A stretch of 64,000 bases of DNA from positions 806,001 through 870,000 of the forward strand of contig NZ_WKKW01000001.1 in NCBI RefSeq assembly GCF_009683175.1, read 5' to 3'. The translations under genes and the position numbers were made by a program. Origin of the DNA: Bifidobacterium asteroides (GTDB lineage: Bacteria; Actinomycetota; Actinomycetes; Actinomycetales; Bifidobacteriaceae). A model generated the notes under the pieces. That model worked only from the letters and a program-made list of their open reading frames with translations, made no database searches and was not told where the DNA came from. Below, in pieces: positions 43,745 to 52,141 of this stretch; position 1 is the first letter of the stretch; each line of letters opens with the position of its first letter.

Positions 43745-43789
43745 TTGACCTACTGCTCGGATATTATATAATGTTGGTGAACCGGTTCA
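43745..43789 (+). promoter_or_regulatory. Promoter and LacI operator of the first GH31/ABC operon
   Basis: -35 TTGACC (43745-43750), 16-base spacer, -10 TATAAT (43767-43772). The perfect 12-base palindrome TGAACCGGTTCA (43778-43789) overlaps the expected transcript start, 86 bases before the binding-protein ATG. CpG-centred palindromes of this type are typical LacI-family operators. Confidence 0.75.
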
Positions 43790-43874
43790 ATAACTAATGA
43801 TTCGAATCCGGGGCTCGAGTCATACCAGCTTGGATGAAGATGCCACACTGTAGCGGCATCGCAGAAAGGAAATC

Positions 43875-45044
43875 ATGCACAACCTATTCATCAAACGCTT
43901 CGCGACCATCTGTTCAGCTGTCGCCATTGTGGCAAGTCTCGCTGCATGCGGAAGCTCGAATCAGAGTGCGAATACCATTGGTTTTTGGGATCCCTATCCA
44001 CAGAAAAATGCCTCCAGCACATGGGAGGCATTCGTCAAGCGCTGTGCTCCCGAGGGTTACAAAATAAAGCGTACCGGGTATCCCCAGTCTGATCTGCTGA
44101 ATAATCTCACCACCGCCGTAAAGGCCGGAAACGCCCCACAAATCGCCTTGATAGATAATCCAAAAATGCCTACCGCAGTTGATGCTGGCCTCGTTACCGA
44201 CATCAAAGCTGCCGGCATCAACACCAAGGGATACGACAGCAACATCGAGGCACCTGGAATCATCGACCACGTCCAATACGGCATCTCTTACGGATCCAAT
44301 GCACTGGGGCTTTACTATAACCCGAAAATACTGGAAAAAGCAGGCGTCGATCCTGCGTCCATAAAAGATTGGGCGAGCCTGAACAAGGCTATAGAACAAG
44401 TGGTGGCATCAGGGAGCAAAGGCATTACCTTCGCAGGCATCTCCGGCGAGGAGGGTACATTCCAGTTCCTGCCTTGGTTTTGGGGAGCAGAGGGAGATCT
44501 GAAGCATCCAAAATCACAAGCCGAAACCGATGCTTTGAACCTGGTCTCTGATTGGGTCCGAAAAGGTTGGGCGCCAAAATCCGTATCCACCGACAACCAA
44601 TCTGCAGCCTGGGATGCTTTCCTGACTGATCAGTACGGATTCTCCGAAAATGGCTCATGGCAGGCCGAATCCGCCAAGGAAAAGGGATACGGAATGATAC
44701 CGATTCCTGGTAAATCCGGTGGAGTCGCCCCCGTGCCGACCGGAGGCGAATTCATCACTATACCTACCCAGAAAAAGGCTGACAAGGATCTCAGCAAAGC
44801 AACGGCTAAAGTCATTAACTGTCTGGTTGACGGGGATAATCTAAAAAAGACCAATGATGAGATGGTCTATTTAGCAGCGAAACGCTCCGTAAGAAACCAA
44901 CAGGTCCAAGAGAACCAGATCTGGGCCCCGTGGGTAAAGCCGATAGAGCAGGCCAAGGGCAGAACTTCTGACATTGGCCTCAAATATGAGGATGTTTCAG
45001 CGCAGCTCTCCGAAGATTTGCAAGAAGCGCTGAACCAGCGCTGA
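43875..45044 (+). CDS. ABC sugar transporter solute-binding lipoprotein (first cluster)
   Basis: A 389-residue family-1 extracellular solute-binding protein. The signal peptide ends in lipobox SLAAC with the lipidated Cys near residue 25. FWDPYPQKNASSTWEAFVKRC, LTTAVKAGNAPQIALID and ALGLYYNPKILEKAGVDPASI are typical of the maltose-type fold. It would bind an oligosaccharide outside the cell for the two permeases encoded downstream. No ATPase gene is in the cluster, so a shared MsmK-type ATPase elsewhere is expected. The start follows GAAAGGAAATC. Expression should be controlled by the palindrome at 43778. Confidence 0.92.
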   Translation: MHNLFIKRFATICSAVAIVASLAACGSSNQSANTIGFWDPYPQKNASSTWEAFVKRCAPEGYKIKRTGYPQSDLLNNLTTAVKAGNAPQIALIDNPKMPTAVDAGLVTDIKAAGINTKGYDSNIEAPGIIDHVQYGISYGSNALGLYYNPKILEKAGVDPASIKDWASLNKAIEQVVASGSKGITFAGISGEEGTFQFLPWFWGAEGDLKHPKSQAETDALNLVSDWVRKGWAPKSVSTDNQSAAWDAFLTDQYGFSENGSWQAESAKEKGYGMIPIPGKSGGVAPVPTGGEFITIPTQKKADKDLSKATAKVINCLVDGDNLKKTNDEMVYLAAKRSVRNQQVQENQIWAPWVKPIEQAKGRTSDIGLKYEDVSAQLSEDLQEALNQR

Positions 45045-45141
45045 ACCAGCTGAGAAGTCGGCAGAGATGCTCGACTTCTCAGCACCTCTTGCCTCAAGGC
45101 AATTTCCAATAATCATATTTCTTGCGTTGATCAGGTGAACG

Positions 45142-46092
45142 ATGTCATTCAATATTCATCCACTACAGGACTCCGACGGGAGTATCCGGAACTCAAAAAA
45201 ACGCGGCATTCATTCGACGACACTGGCGGCCTGGGGCTTTGCTATGCCTCTCATCGTGTATCTGGCCGTCTTCTACGTAACACCACTTATCCAAAATATT
45301 TTCATGAGTCTACACCGTTTCACTCGCCGGACTTTCGTCACCGGTGACGCACCATGGTCCGGCATTCAGGTATACCAGGAGGTTCTAGGAAATCCGAAGT
45401 TCTGGACGATACTCGTGCAGACCTTATTATTTGTGGTGCTCTCAATCATTTTTCAATACAGCCTGGGGCTGGCACTGGCAGTATTCTTCAACCAGAATTT
45501 TCGACTATCGGCTGTACTCCGTGGCGCTTTCCTGGTCCCTTGGCTCTTGCCTCCAATGATTTCGGGCACTATCTGGCAATGGATGATGGATGCAGATACT
45601 GGTGTCATCAACAAAGTCATCGGCTTTTTCGGAGGCTCCCCTATCTGGTGGCTACAGGCTGATCACTCCCTATGGTCAGTTATCATTGCAAACATCTGGT
45701 TAGGTATTCCATTCAATATGGTCATTCTGTATTCAGGATTGCAAAACATTAACCAAGACCTATACGAAGCTGCGTCCTTGGATGGATGCAACTATTGGCA
45801 GCGATTCTGGAAAATCACTTTTCCCTTGCTGAAACCCGTTACTATGATCACTCTTCTGCTCGGATTCGTGTACACACTCAAAACCGTAGACATTATTTGG
45901 ATAATGACCAAAGGGACAGGCACTTCGCGCACCCTTGCCACATGGGCTTATGAGATGGCATTCGGCAAGGGAACATCCGCAACCATCCGATACTCAGAGG
46001 CATCCGTCGTGGGCACCATCCTGATCGCCATCGCCCTGATATTCGCTTTTGCCTATCTACGAGCACAGGGTTCAGAGAGGAGCAAGCAATAA
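45142..46092 (+). CDS. ABC sugar permease, MalF type (first cluster)
   Basis: A 316-residue permease with six helices after a 35-residue cytoplasmic N-terminus. The coupling motif YEAASLDGCNYWQRFWKITFPLLKP near residue 215 is the EAA loop that docks to the ATPase. It lies 97 bases downstream of the binding-protein gene, and its TAA overlaps the next ATG by one base (TAATG). With the MalG-type partner it forms the translocation channel for an oligosaccharide, presumably one processed by the GH31 enzyme encoded next. Confidence 0.92.
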   Translation: MSFNIHPLQDSDGSIRNSKKRGIHSTTLAAWGFAMPLIVYLAVFYVTPLIQNIFMSLHRFTRRTFVTGDAPWSGIQVYQEVLGNPKFWTILVQTLLFVVLSIIFQYSLGLALAVFFNQNFRLSAVLRGAFLVPWLLPPMISGTIWQWMMDADTGVINKVIGFFGGSPIWWLQADHSLWSVIIANIWLGIPFNMVILYSGLQNINQDLYEAASLDGCNYWQRFWKITFPLLKPVTMITLLLGFVYTLKTVDIIWIMTKGTGTSRTLATWAYEMAFGKGTSATIRYSEASVVGTILIAIALIFAFAYLRAQGSERSKQ

Positions 46093-46907
46093 TGAGGCAT
46101 CGTTCGACCTGGTGGAAAACGCTGATCGCCGTTGTACTAACGCTGATCATGCTTTTCCCAATTTATTGGATGATCAACATCTCTCTGACCAAAAGGCGGT
46201 CGATTCGATCAGGAGATCTATACCCACGCGATTTCACGCTGACGAACTTCTCTTCAGCCTTCCACACCGAAATGACATACCTGGGCACATCCCTGCTTAT
46301 CGCCGTCGGTGTAGTTCTGCTGACACTCGTCATCGCACTTCCGTCTTCTTATGCCATCGCTTTTCTTGAACTCAAAGGCCGTAGAACAATCAATTTCCTT
46401 CTAATTGTGGCTCAAATGATCCCCGCTGTAGTCATGGCCCTGGGCTTTTATCAGATCTACAATCGTATCGGCCTTTTGGACAGCATCCCTGGCCTTATCA
46501 TTGCGGATTCCACAGTAGCTGTGCCATTCGCCGTCATGCTTCTATCGAGCTTCATGACCGGCATGCCGCATTCAATTATTGAAGCAGCAGAAATCGATGG
46601 CGCTTCACGTTGGCGCGTATTCACAACCATTGTGGTTCCGTTAAGCCGAAACTCCATCGTGACGACTTCGCTATTCTCATTCCTCTGGGCATGGTCTGAC
46701 TTCATGTTTGCGTCAACGTTGGATTCCGGTGGAGGTCGTATGCGTCCCATCACGATGGGCCTTTATGATTTTATAGGGGCACAGAATCAGGAATGGGGAC
46801 CATTGATGGCTACCGCCGTCCTGGCTTCAGTGCCAACCGCAATACTGCTGATCGTCGCACAGAAATATGTCGCCGCAGGAGTTACAGCAGGCGCGATAAA
46901 GGACTGA
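46092..46907 (+). CDS. ABC sugar permease, MalG type (first cluster)
   Basis: A 271-residue permease with six helices and EAA loop IEAAEIDGASRWRVFTTIVVPLSR near residue 170. It is translationally coupled to the MalF-type gene through TAATG. It ends 40 bases before the GH31 gene, consistent with a single transcript from the promoter at 43745. The N-terminal MINISLTKRRSIRSGDLYPRDFTLTNF region is the usual periplasmic-facing loop after helix 1. Confidence 0.92.
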   Translation: MRHRSTWWKTLIAVVLTLIMLFPIYWMINISLTKRRSIRSGDLYPRDFTLTNFSSAFHTEMTYLGTSLLIAVGVVLLTLVIALPSSYAIAFLELKGRRTINFLLIVAQMIPAVVMALGFYQIYNRIGLLDSIPGLIIADSTVAVPFAVMLLSSFMTGMPHSIIEAAEIDGASRWRVFTTIVVPLSRNSIVTTSLFSFLWAWSDFMFASTLDSGGGRMRPITMGLYDFIGAQNQEWGPLMATAVLASVPTAILLIVAQKYVAAGVTAGAIKD

Positions 46908-46947
46908 AGCCAAAAGTGAATCAACCAATTGAAAGGGTACTGGATCA

Positions 46948-49020
46948 ATGCAACATTCAACATTTACCACCGACGGCCAGGCACTGAAGTGGACAGGTGA
47001 CGGCGAATACCTTCGCATCGAGCCCTGGGGAACGGATTCGATACGCGTCCGATCCTCGCAGATGCACGAGCCCGAAGACCCAGACTGGGCACTTTTACGT
47101 GATCACCACGAGCCTGCAGCAGGAGTGCATATAAGCATCGATGACCAGCAGGGCCAGGCAACCGTAATCAATGGAACCCTGATGGTCAAAGCACAGGCCT
47201 CAGATGGCGTTTACGGAGGTAGCGGCTATACCGAGCCAAAATGTCTCCTCAGCTTTTGGCGCACCGATGGTACGCTGCTCTTCAGCGAGATGAACGATGG
47301 CGGCTCCCTGAATTTAAGGGCGCGTTCTTTCGCCCCCATCGTGGGAGGCGACCACCAGGTCAAGGTAACATTCGTGCCTCCGGAAAACGAACGCCTGTAT
47401 GGCATGGGCGAATATCAACAGAACATCATGAATCTGAAAGGCTGCACGCTCGAACTGGCCCACAGGAACTCACAAATCTCCATACCCTTCGTCGTCTCCA
47501 GCTGCGGATACGGATTCCTATGGAACAATCCAGCTGTTGGATCCGTCAGTTTCGGAAAAAATAAAACCCAATGGTCGGCGGACAGCACTCGGCAGATTGA
47601 TTATTGGATTACAGTCGGTGCCGATTATCGCTCGATTATGGCCCATTACGCAGACGCTACCGGTCATGCCCCTCAGATGCCTGAATGGGGTCTTGGATTT
47701 TGGCAGAGCAAGCTTCGCTACTGGAACCAGAATCAATTGATGGAAGTTGCCAGAGAGTTCAAAAAGCGCAACATCCCTCTGGACCTCATTGTCATCGACT
47801 TCTTCCATTGGCCTCACATGGGTGATTTCAGATTCGAAGACGAATTCTGGCCAGATCCAGCCAGCATGAGCAACGAATTGCACAAGATGGGGATCCGGCT
47901 CATGGTGTCAGTCTGGCCGCAGATAGCGCTGACTTCTGAAAACTATCCAGAGATGAAAGCCAAGAATCTGCTGGTACGAGCAGACCACGGCGAAGACATC
48001 GGCATGATGTTCGAGGGACCCAGCCAGTTCTTTGATGCCACCAACCCTCGAGCCCGCCAATATGTATGGGAGAAATGCCGTGAGCACTACGCCGATGTCG
48101 GTGTCGATGCCTTCTGGCTGGATGAAGCCGAACCAGAGTATGGCACTTACGATTTCAGCAATTACCGCTACTGGGCCGGACCCGCTCAGCAGACAGCCAA
48201 TCTGTATCCGCGGGAATACAACAAGGGATTCTACGAGGGGCAGCTGGCCTACGGACGCCAGGGGCAAATCGTCAACCTCACCAGATGCGCATGGGCCGGA
48301 TCCCAACAATATGCGGCTCTTGTATGGTCGGGCGATGTCGCATCCACCTTCGAGGCGTTCAGAGCACAAATTACCTGCGCCATCCATATGGGCATGGCCG
48401 GCATTCCTTGGTTCACCACTGATCTGGGAGGATTCCACGATGGCGATATCGACAATCCCACCTTCCGTGAACTGCTGTTGCGATGGGCGCAATTCTCCTG
48501 CTTCTCGCCCGTCATGCGCAACCACGGTGACCGTAGCCAGCATCACCCCGATGGGACCACCAAGATCGCCATCACTACAGCGCAAGGAGAACGGCGATTA
48601 CCGTCCGGAGCGAACAATGAACCGTGGAGCTATGGAAAGTCCGTCGAAGACATCTATGTCAAGTTCATCAAGATCCGAGAGCATCTTCGCCCTTATCTGC
48701 GTGAGCTATTTGCACAAGCGCATGAGGATGGGCAGCCGCTCATCAGGGGGCTGTTCTACGAATTCCCCCATGACGACGCTGCCTCCGATATCGCCGACGA
48801 GTATATGCTCGGACCTGATCTGCTGGTAGCCCCTGTGGTAGAGGAAGGAGCCAGATCTCGACAGGTCTACTTGCCTGGGGATGCGACTACACAGTGGCAG
48901 GATCTTCGCGACGGAGCCATGTACGACGGAGGTCAGACGATCACCGCAGAGGCCCCGCTGGATACCCTGCCGGTATTCGCCAGGGACAGCAGAAACCACG
49001 AGCTGCTGGGCATACTCTGA
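46948..49020 (+). CDS. GH31 glycosidase, alpha-xylosidase/alpha-glucosidase type (first cluster)
   Basis: A 690-residue cytoplasmic enzyme without signal peptide. An N-terminal beta-sandwich of about 220 residues leads into the TIM barrel (PEWGLGFWQSKLRYWNQ). The nucleophile motif is VDAFWLDEAEPEYG, with its Asp near residue 391, and the acid/base motif is VWSGDVAS near 462. A C-terminal beta domain (LLVAPVVEEGARSRQVYLPG) closes the fold. The FWLDEAEPE form differs from the WNDMNE of classical alpha-glucosidases and is nearer to COG1501 alpha-xylosidase-like members. It would hydrolyse the alpha-linked sugar imported by the preceding ABC transporter. Substrate assignment needs more than motifs; xyloglucan- or isoprimeverose-type and isomalto-type substrates are both possible. 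Confidence 0.9.
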   Translation: MQHSTFTTDGQALKWTGDGEYLRIEPWGTDSIRVRSSQMHEPEDPDWALLRDHHEPAAGVHISIDDQQGQATVINGTLMVKAQASDGVYGGSGYTEPKCLLSFWRTDGTLLFSEMNDGGSLNLRARSFAPIVGGDHQVKVTFVPPENERLYGMGEYQQNIMNLKGCTLELAHRNSQISIPFVVSSCGYGFLWNNPAVGSVSFGKNKTQWSADSTRQIDYWITVGADYRSIMAHYADATGHAPQMPEWGLGFWQSKLRYWNQNQLMEVAREFKKRNIPLDLIVIDFFHWPHMGDFRFEDEFWPDPASMSNELHKMGIRLMVSVWPQIALTSENYPEMKAKNLLVRADHGEDIGMMFEGPSQFFDATNPRARQYVWEKCREHYADVGVDAFWLDEAEPEYGTYDFSNYRYWAGPAQQTANLYPREYNKGFYEGQLAYGRQGQIVNLTRCAWAGSQQYAALVWSGDVASTFEAFRAQITCAIHMGMAGIPWFTTDLGGFHDGDIDNPTFRELLLRWAQFSCFSPVMRNHGDRSQHHPDGTTKIAITTAQGERRLPSGANNEPWSYGKSVEDIYVKFIKIREHLRPYLRELFAQAHEDGQPLIRGLFYEFPHDDAASDIADEYMLGPDLLVAPVVEEGARSRQVYLPGDATTQWQDLRDGAMYDGGQTITAEAPLDTLPVFARDSRNHELLGIL

Positions 49021-49038
49021 TACATCCGTCATTCGCAT

Positions 49039-49065
49039 CGGGTCAGGACCGCTCGTCCTGGCCCG
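49039..49065 (+). terminator. Terminator-like hairpin after the first GH31 gene
   Basis: Arms CGGGTCAGGAC (49039-49049) and GTCCTGGCCCG (49055-49065) pair with one G-T wobble around a 5-base loop, 18 bases past the stop and followed by ACTTCTTA. Confidence 0.7.
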
Positions 49066-49090
49066 ACTTCTTAGTCAATCAAGACATGAT

Positions 49091-49102
49091 TCAACCGGTT
49101 CC
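49091..49102. promoter_or_regulatory. Second CpG-centred operator-like site upstream of the VOC gene
   Basis: TCAACCGGTTCC shares the AACCGGTT core with the operator at 43778-43789 and lies about 160 bases before the VOC gene. It may extend the same LacI regulon to that gene. Confidence 0.4.
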
Positions 49103-49261
49103 CAGTTCCGTTGAACCTCCAAGCAGAGCGATGTAGGCTTCTGAAAATTCAAACTACGAAGTTGGTTGCTCTTTTTATCTCACTCCATCTTCAGGTGCAC
49201 CACAGCCTAGAGTGGACAACAGGAAGCATCGCAGCATCAAGGTACCAAAGGAGCAGCCATC

Positions 49262-49657
49262 ATGAGACCAATGTCGGACTATGCCAAGGACCTGCAGCAC
49301 TCGGGCATGATCGCCCGCGATCTGGACGAGACCATCGACTTCTACACCAACAAACTCGGGTTCGAGCTGGTCGGCATCTACCCCAACGGAGCGAACCGCT
49401 GCGCCTTCCTGCGCCTGGGCCATCTGACCATCGAGACCTGGGAGGGCGAACCTGCGCCCATGCGCACCGGAGCCATCAACCACTGGGCGTTGGACACGCC
49501 AGACATCGATGCCGCTTATGAGCACGCCCTGGAGATGGGATTGAAGATCAGAGAGAAGTCCATCCAGTCCATTCCCACTTTCTGGCAGCACGGAATCCGC
49601 TATTTCAACGTCATTGGCCCCAACCAGGAGACCATCGAGTTCTGCCAGATTCTCTGA
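49262..49657 (+). CDS. VOC-family (glyoxalase/dioxygenase fold) protein
   Basis: A 131-residue single VOC module. Metal-ligand candidates are the His in LQHSGMIARDLDETIDFYTNKLGFELVG, Glu in TIETWEGE, His in INHWALDTPDI and Glu in GPNQETIEFCQIL. The spacing matches glyoxalase I-like beta-alpha-beta-beta-beta repeats. One copy per chain implies a dimer. The ATG follows AAAGGAG. It lies between a glycosidase operon and two dehydrogenase genes on the same strand, and could act on a sugar-derived aldehyde or keto intermediate. The substrate cannot be deduced from the sequence. Confidence 0.88.
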   Translation: MRPMSDYAKDLQHSGMIARDLDETIDFYTNKLGFELVGIYPNGANRCAFLRLGHLTIETWEGEPAPMRTGAINHWALDTPDIDAAYEHALEMGLKIREKSIQSIPTFWQHGIRYFNVIGPNQETIEFCQIL

Positions 49658-49959
49658 TTGTCCTCTCAGAGTCCGGCGACTCTTCCCTCTCGTGTATACC
49701 GAGGAATGGAGATGACCAATCGCGTAATATAGCAGCTCGCAACCCCGCCCCAACGACGACTGCTGCTTACCACTCATGTGAGCAAAGCGACAAAATTCTC
49801 AGTGCCCCACAAAATTAATTAACCAGACGAATAAACCGTGATTTCGGGCGTTATTTCAGGCTTCCAACAATCATGGAACACCCAGAATAATCCCAGACAC
49901 TGCCAGTAGTATGGAATAAGTATCCAAAGATGGATGCATTGCGACGAAAAGAGGTTTCT
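49658..49959. other. Intergenic stretch before the first dehydrogenase gene
   Basis: About 300 bases. AT-rich around 49790-49850, where the promoter of the dehydrogenase gene may lie. No gene, RNA or clear hairpin was recognised. Confidence 0.45.
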
Positions 49960-50853
49960 ATGACGAACATTCATAATGTCACGGTTGCCGGCGGTGGGGT
50001 GCTTGGCAGCCAGATCGCCTATCAATCAGCCTTCAAGGGTAAGAAGGTAACAATCTACGATATCAACGACCAGGCTGTGGCGGCCGCCGAGGAGCGCGTC
50101 AGGAACCTGCGCGATTCCTACAAGCACGACATCAATGCTACTGATGAGCAATTCGACGCCGGACTAAACAACATGTCCTTTACCGCCGACATGGCCGAAG
50201 CCGTCAAGAACGCTGACTTGGTCATCGAAGCAGTCCCTGAGAAGCCCTCGATCAAGCATGACCTTTATCAGAATCTGGCCAAGCTGGCTCCCAAGGACAC
50301 CATCTTCACCAGCAACTCCTCCACCTACGTGCCCAGCACCTTCGCAGCTGACACGGGCAGGCCGGACAAGTTCCTGAACATGCACTTCGCCAACCAGGTT
50401 TGGCTGTACAACACGGCTGAGATCATGGGTACCGATCAGACCGACCCTAAGGTCTTCGATGAAATCGTGGACTATGCCAGGGAGATCGGCATGGTTCCCA
50501 TCGTCCTGAAGAAGGAACAGCCTGGATACGTCCTGAACACCCTCCTCATCCCCCTGCTCGAAGCCGCCTCCTATCTTTGGGGTCAGGGCATCGCGGATCC
50601 GGAGACCGTGGACAAGACCTGGATGATCGCGACAGGCGCACCCATGGGACCCTTTGCCATCTTTGACGTTGTGGGACTGCGGACCGCTTACAACATCACC
50701 AAGGAGCAGCGGGGAGACAACCCTGACTTCAAGCCCTTCCTGGAGAAGATCCAAAAGATGATGGACGAGGGCAAGACCGGCAAGGATTCAGGAGAAGGGT
50801 TCTACACCTATCCCAACCCCGCCTTTGCTGATCCTGACTTCCTGAAGGCCTGA
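49960..50853 (+). CDS. 3-hydroxyacyl-CoA dehydrogenase-like oxidoreductase (first of a tandem pair)
   Basis: A 297-residue NAD-dependent dehydrogenase. The Rossmann motif VAGGGVLGSQIAYQSAFKG is at residues 8-26, with Asp ending beta-2 (TIYDIND) for NAD preference. VIEAVPEKPSIKHDLY is followed by SNSSTYVPSTFA. The catalytic pair is His in NMHFANQ and Glu in NTAEIMG, and a helical C-terminal dimerisation domain follows. Bifidobacteria are not known for beta-oxidation, so a hydroxy-acid or sugar-acid substrate is as likely as an acyl-CoA. The start at 49960 follows AAAAGAGG; an upstream ATG at 49930 is less likely because the paralogue begins at the equivalent of 49960. A strong terminator separates it from its duplicate. 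Confidence 0.85.
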   Translation: MTNIHNVTVAGGGVLGSQIAYQSAFKGKKVTIYDINDQAVAAAEERVRNLRDSYKHDINATDEQFDAGLNNMSFTADMAEAVKNADLVIEAVPEKPSIKHDLYQNLAKLAPKDTIFTSNSSTYVPSTFAADTGRPDKFLNMHFANQVWLYNTAEIMGTDQTDPKVFDEIVDYAREIGMVPIVLKKEQPGYVLNTLLIPLLEAASYLWGQGIADPETVDKTWMIATGAPMGPFAIFDVVGLRTAYNITKEQRGDNPDFKPFLEKIQKMMDEGKTGKDSGEGFYTYPNPAFADPDFLKA

Positions 50854-50874
50854 GAGAACCGTTTCCACCAGACA

Positions 50875-50932
50875 GGACCCGTCCGTTGCGGGGGACCACA
50901 ACGCAAATCGCCTCCCCGCAATAGGCGGGTCC
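50875..50932 (+). terminator. Terminator between the tandem dehydrogenase genes
   Basis: A long interrupted stem pairs GGACCCG (50875-50881) with CGGGTCC (50926-50932) and TTGCGGGG (50886-50893) with CCCCGCAA (50914-50921). It is followed by ATTTTCATTG, a fair Rho-independent tail. Confidence 0.75.
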
Positions 50933-51068
50933 ATTTTCATTGTTAACTTTCAAGCGGATCTAAACGTCAAGCTGCTCGTCAACCTTTGCAAATCGCCGGC
51001 TGCGCCTCTTTACTACCATTGAATCAGGCATCCAAGGAAGGATGCCGACACAATGAAAGAGGTCATTC

Positions 51069-51962
51069 ATGACAAATATTGAACAGGTCACCGTCGCCGG
51101 TGGCGGTGTTTTGGGCAGTCAGATCGCCTATCAATGTGCATTCAAGGGCAAAAATGTCACGGTCTACGACATCGGAGACGATGCCGTAGCAGCGGCCAGA
51201 GAGCGAGTCAAGGCGCTTCGCACCGCCTATAAGCGCGACATAAAAGCAACAGACGAACAGTTCGATGCCGGATTAGGCCGAATGAGCTTCACCACCGACC
51301 TGAGCGAGGCAGTCAAGAACGCGAATCTGGTCATCGAGGCAATCCCCGAGAAGCCCTCCATCAAGCACGACTTCTATCAGAGCCTGGCCAAGCTGGCGCC
51401 CGAGAACACCATCTTCGCCAGTAACTCCTCCACCTACGTGCCCAGCACTTTCGCATCCGACACAGGCAGGCCAGACAAATTCCTGAACTTGCACTTCGCC
51501 AACCAGATCTGGCTGATGAATACCGCTGAAATCATGGGAACCGATCAAACCGACCCAGACATCTACAACCAAATCGTTTCCTTTGCCCGGGAGATTGGTA
51601 TGGTCCCCATCCAGCTGCACAAGGAACAGCCCGGCTATGTGCTCAACACGTTGCTGATGCCGCTCATGGGCGCTGCCGGCATGCTATGGGCGCACGATGT
51701 GGCCGATCCACAGACTATCGACAAAACCTGGATGATCGCCACTGGCGCGCCCAAGGGACCCTTCGGTTTCTACGACATGGTCGGCCTTCGGACCGCCTAC
51801 AACATCCTCAGCCAGCGTCAGGGTGACAATCCTCAAGCCAAGCCCCTCCTGGACAAGCTCAATGCCATGATCGAGCAAGGCAAGCTGGGCGAAGAGACCG
51901 GTCAGGGCTTCTACCAGTATCCTGATCCCGACTACCGAGATCCCGGATTCCTCAAGGCCTAA
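51069..51962 (+). CDS. 3-hydroxyacyl-CoA dehydrogenase-like oxidoreductase (second of a tandem pair)
   Basis: A 297-residue paralogue of the preceding gene product, the same length and closely similar throughout (VAGGGVLGSQIAYQCAFKG, EAIPEKPSIKHDFY, LHFANQIWLMNTAEIMG, GAPKGPFGFYDMVGLRTAYNI). Catalytic His and Glu are kept. Differences cluster in the C-terminal helical domain (LLMPLMGAAGMLWAHDVADPQT against LLIPLLEAASYLWGQGIADPET), which lines the substrate site. This suggests divergence in substrate or regulation. It has its own ribosome binding site (GAAAGAGG) and a separate upstream region after the terminator, so independent expression is likely. Confidence 0.85.
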   Translation: MTNIEQVTVAGGGVLGSQIAYQCAFKGKNVTVYDIGDDAVAAARERVKALRTAYKRDIKATDEQFDAGLGRMSFTTDLSEAVKNANLVIEAIPEKPSIKHDFYQSLAKLAPENTIFASNSSTYVPSTFASDTGRPDKFLNLHFANQIWLMNTAEIMGTDQTDPDIYNQIVSFAREIGMVPIQLHKEQPGYVLNTLLMPLMGAAGMLWAHDVADPQTIDKTWMIATGAPKGPFGFYDMVGLRTAYNILSQRQGDNPQAKPLLDKLNAMIEQGKLGEETGQGFYQYPDPDYRDPGFLKA

Positions 51963-51976
51963 TTAAATCCGACCAA

Positions 51977-52027
51977 GAGGGCTGTGGAGGGCCAGATAAG
52001 GGTCCGCCACAGCCCTCATCATGAGGC
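51977..52027 (+). terminator. Hairpin after the second dehydrogenase gene
   Basis: Perfect 11-base arms GAGGGCTGTGG (51977-51987) and CCACAGCCCTC (52017-52027), 15 bases after the stop, with a 29-base loop. No T-run follows. Confidence 0.6.
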
Positions 52028-52141
52028 GTGGTAAGCTGTGTATTTATGGCATTTTTGTGAAAACCGCTAAAGGAAGAGGCAGACAGGGAAATCACAAAGG
52101 CGGAAAAGACGAACAACGGCCTAGTGGCCGGAGAAGGAATA

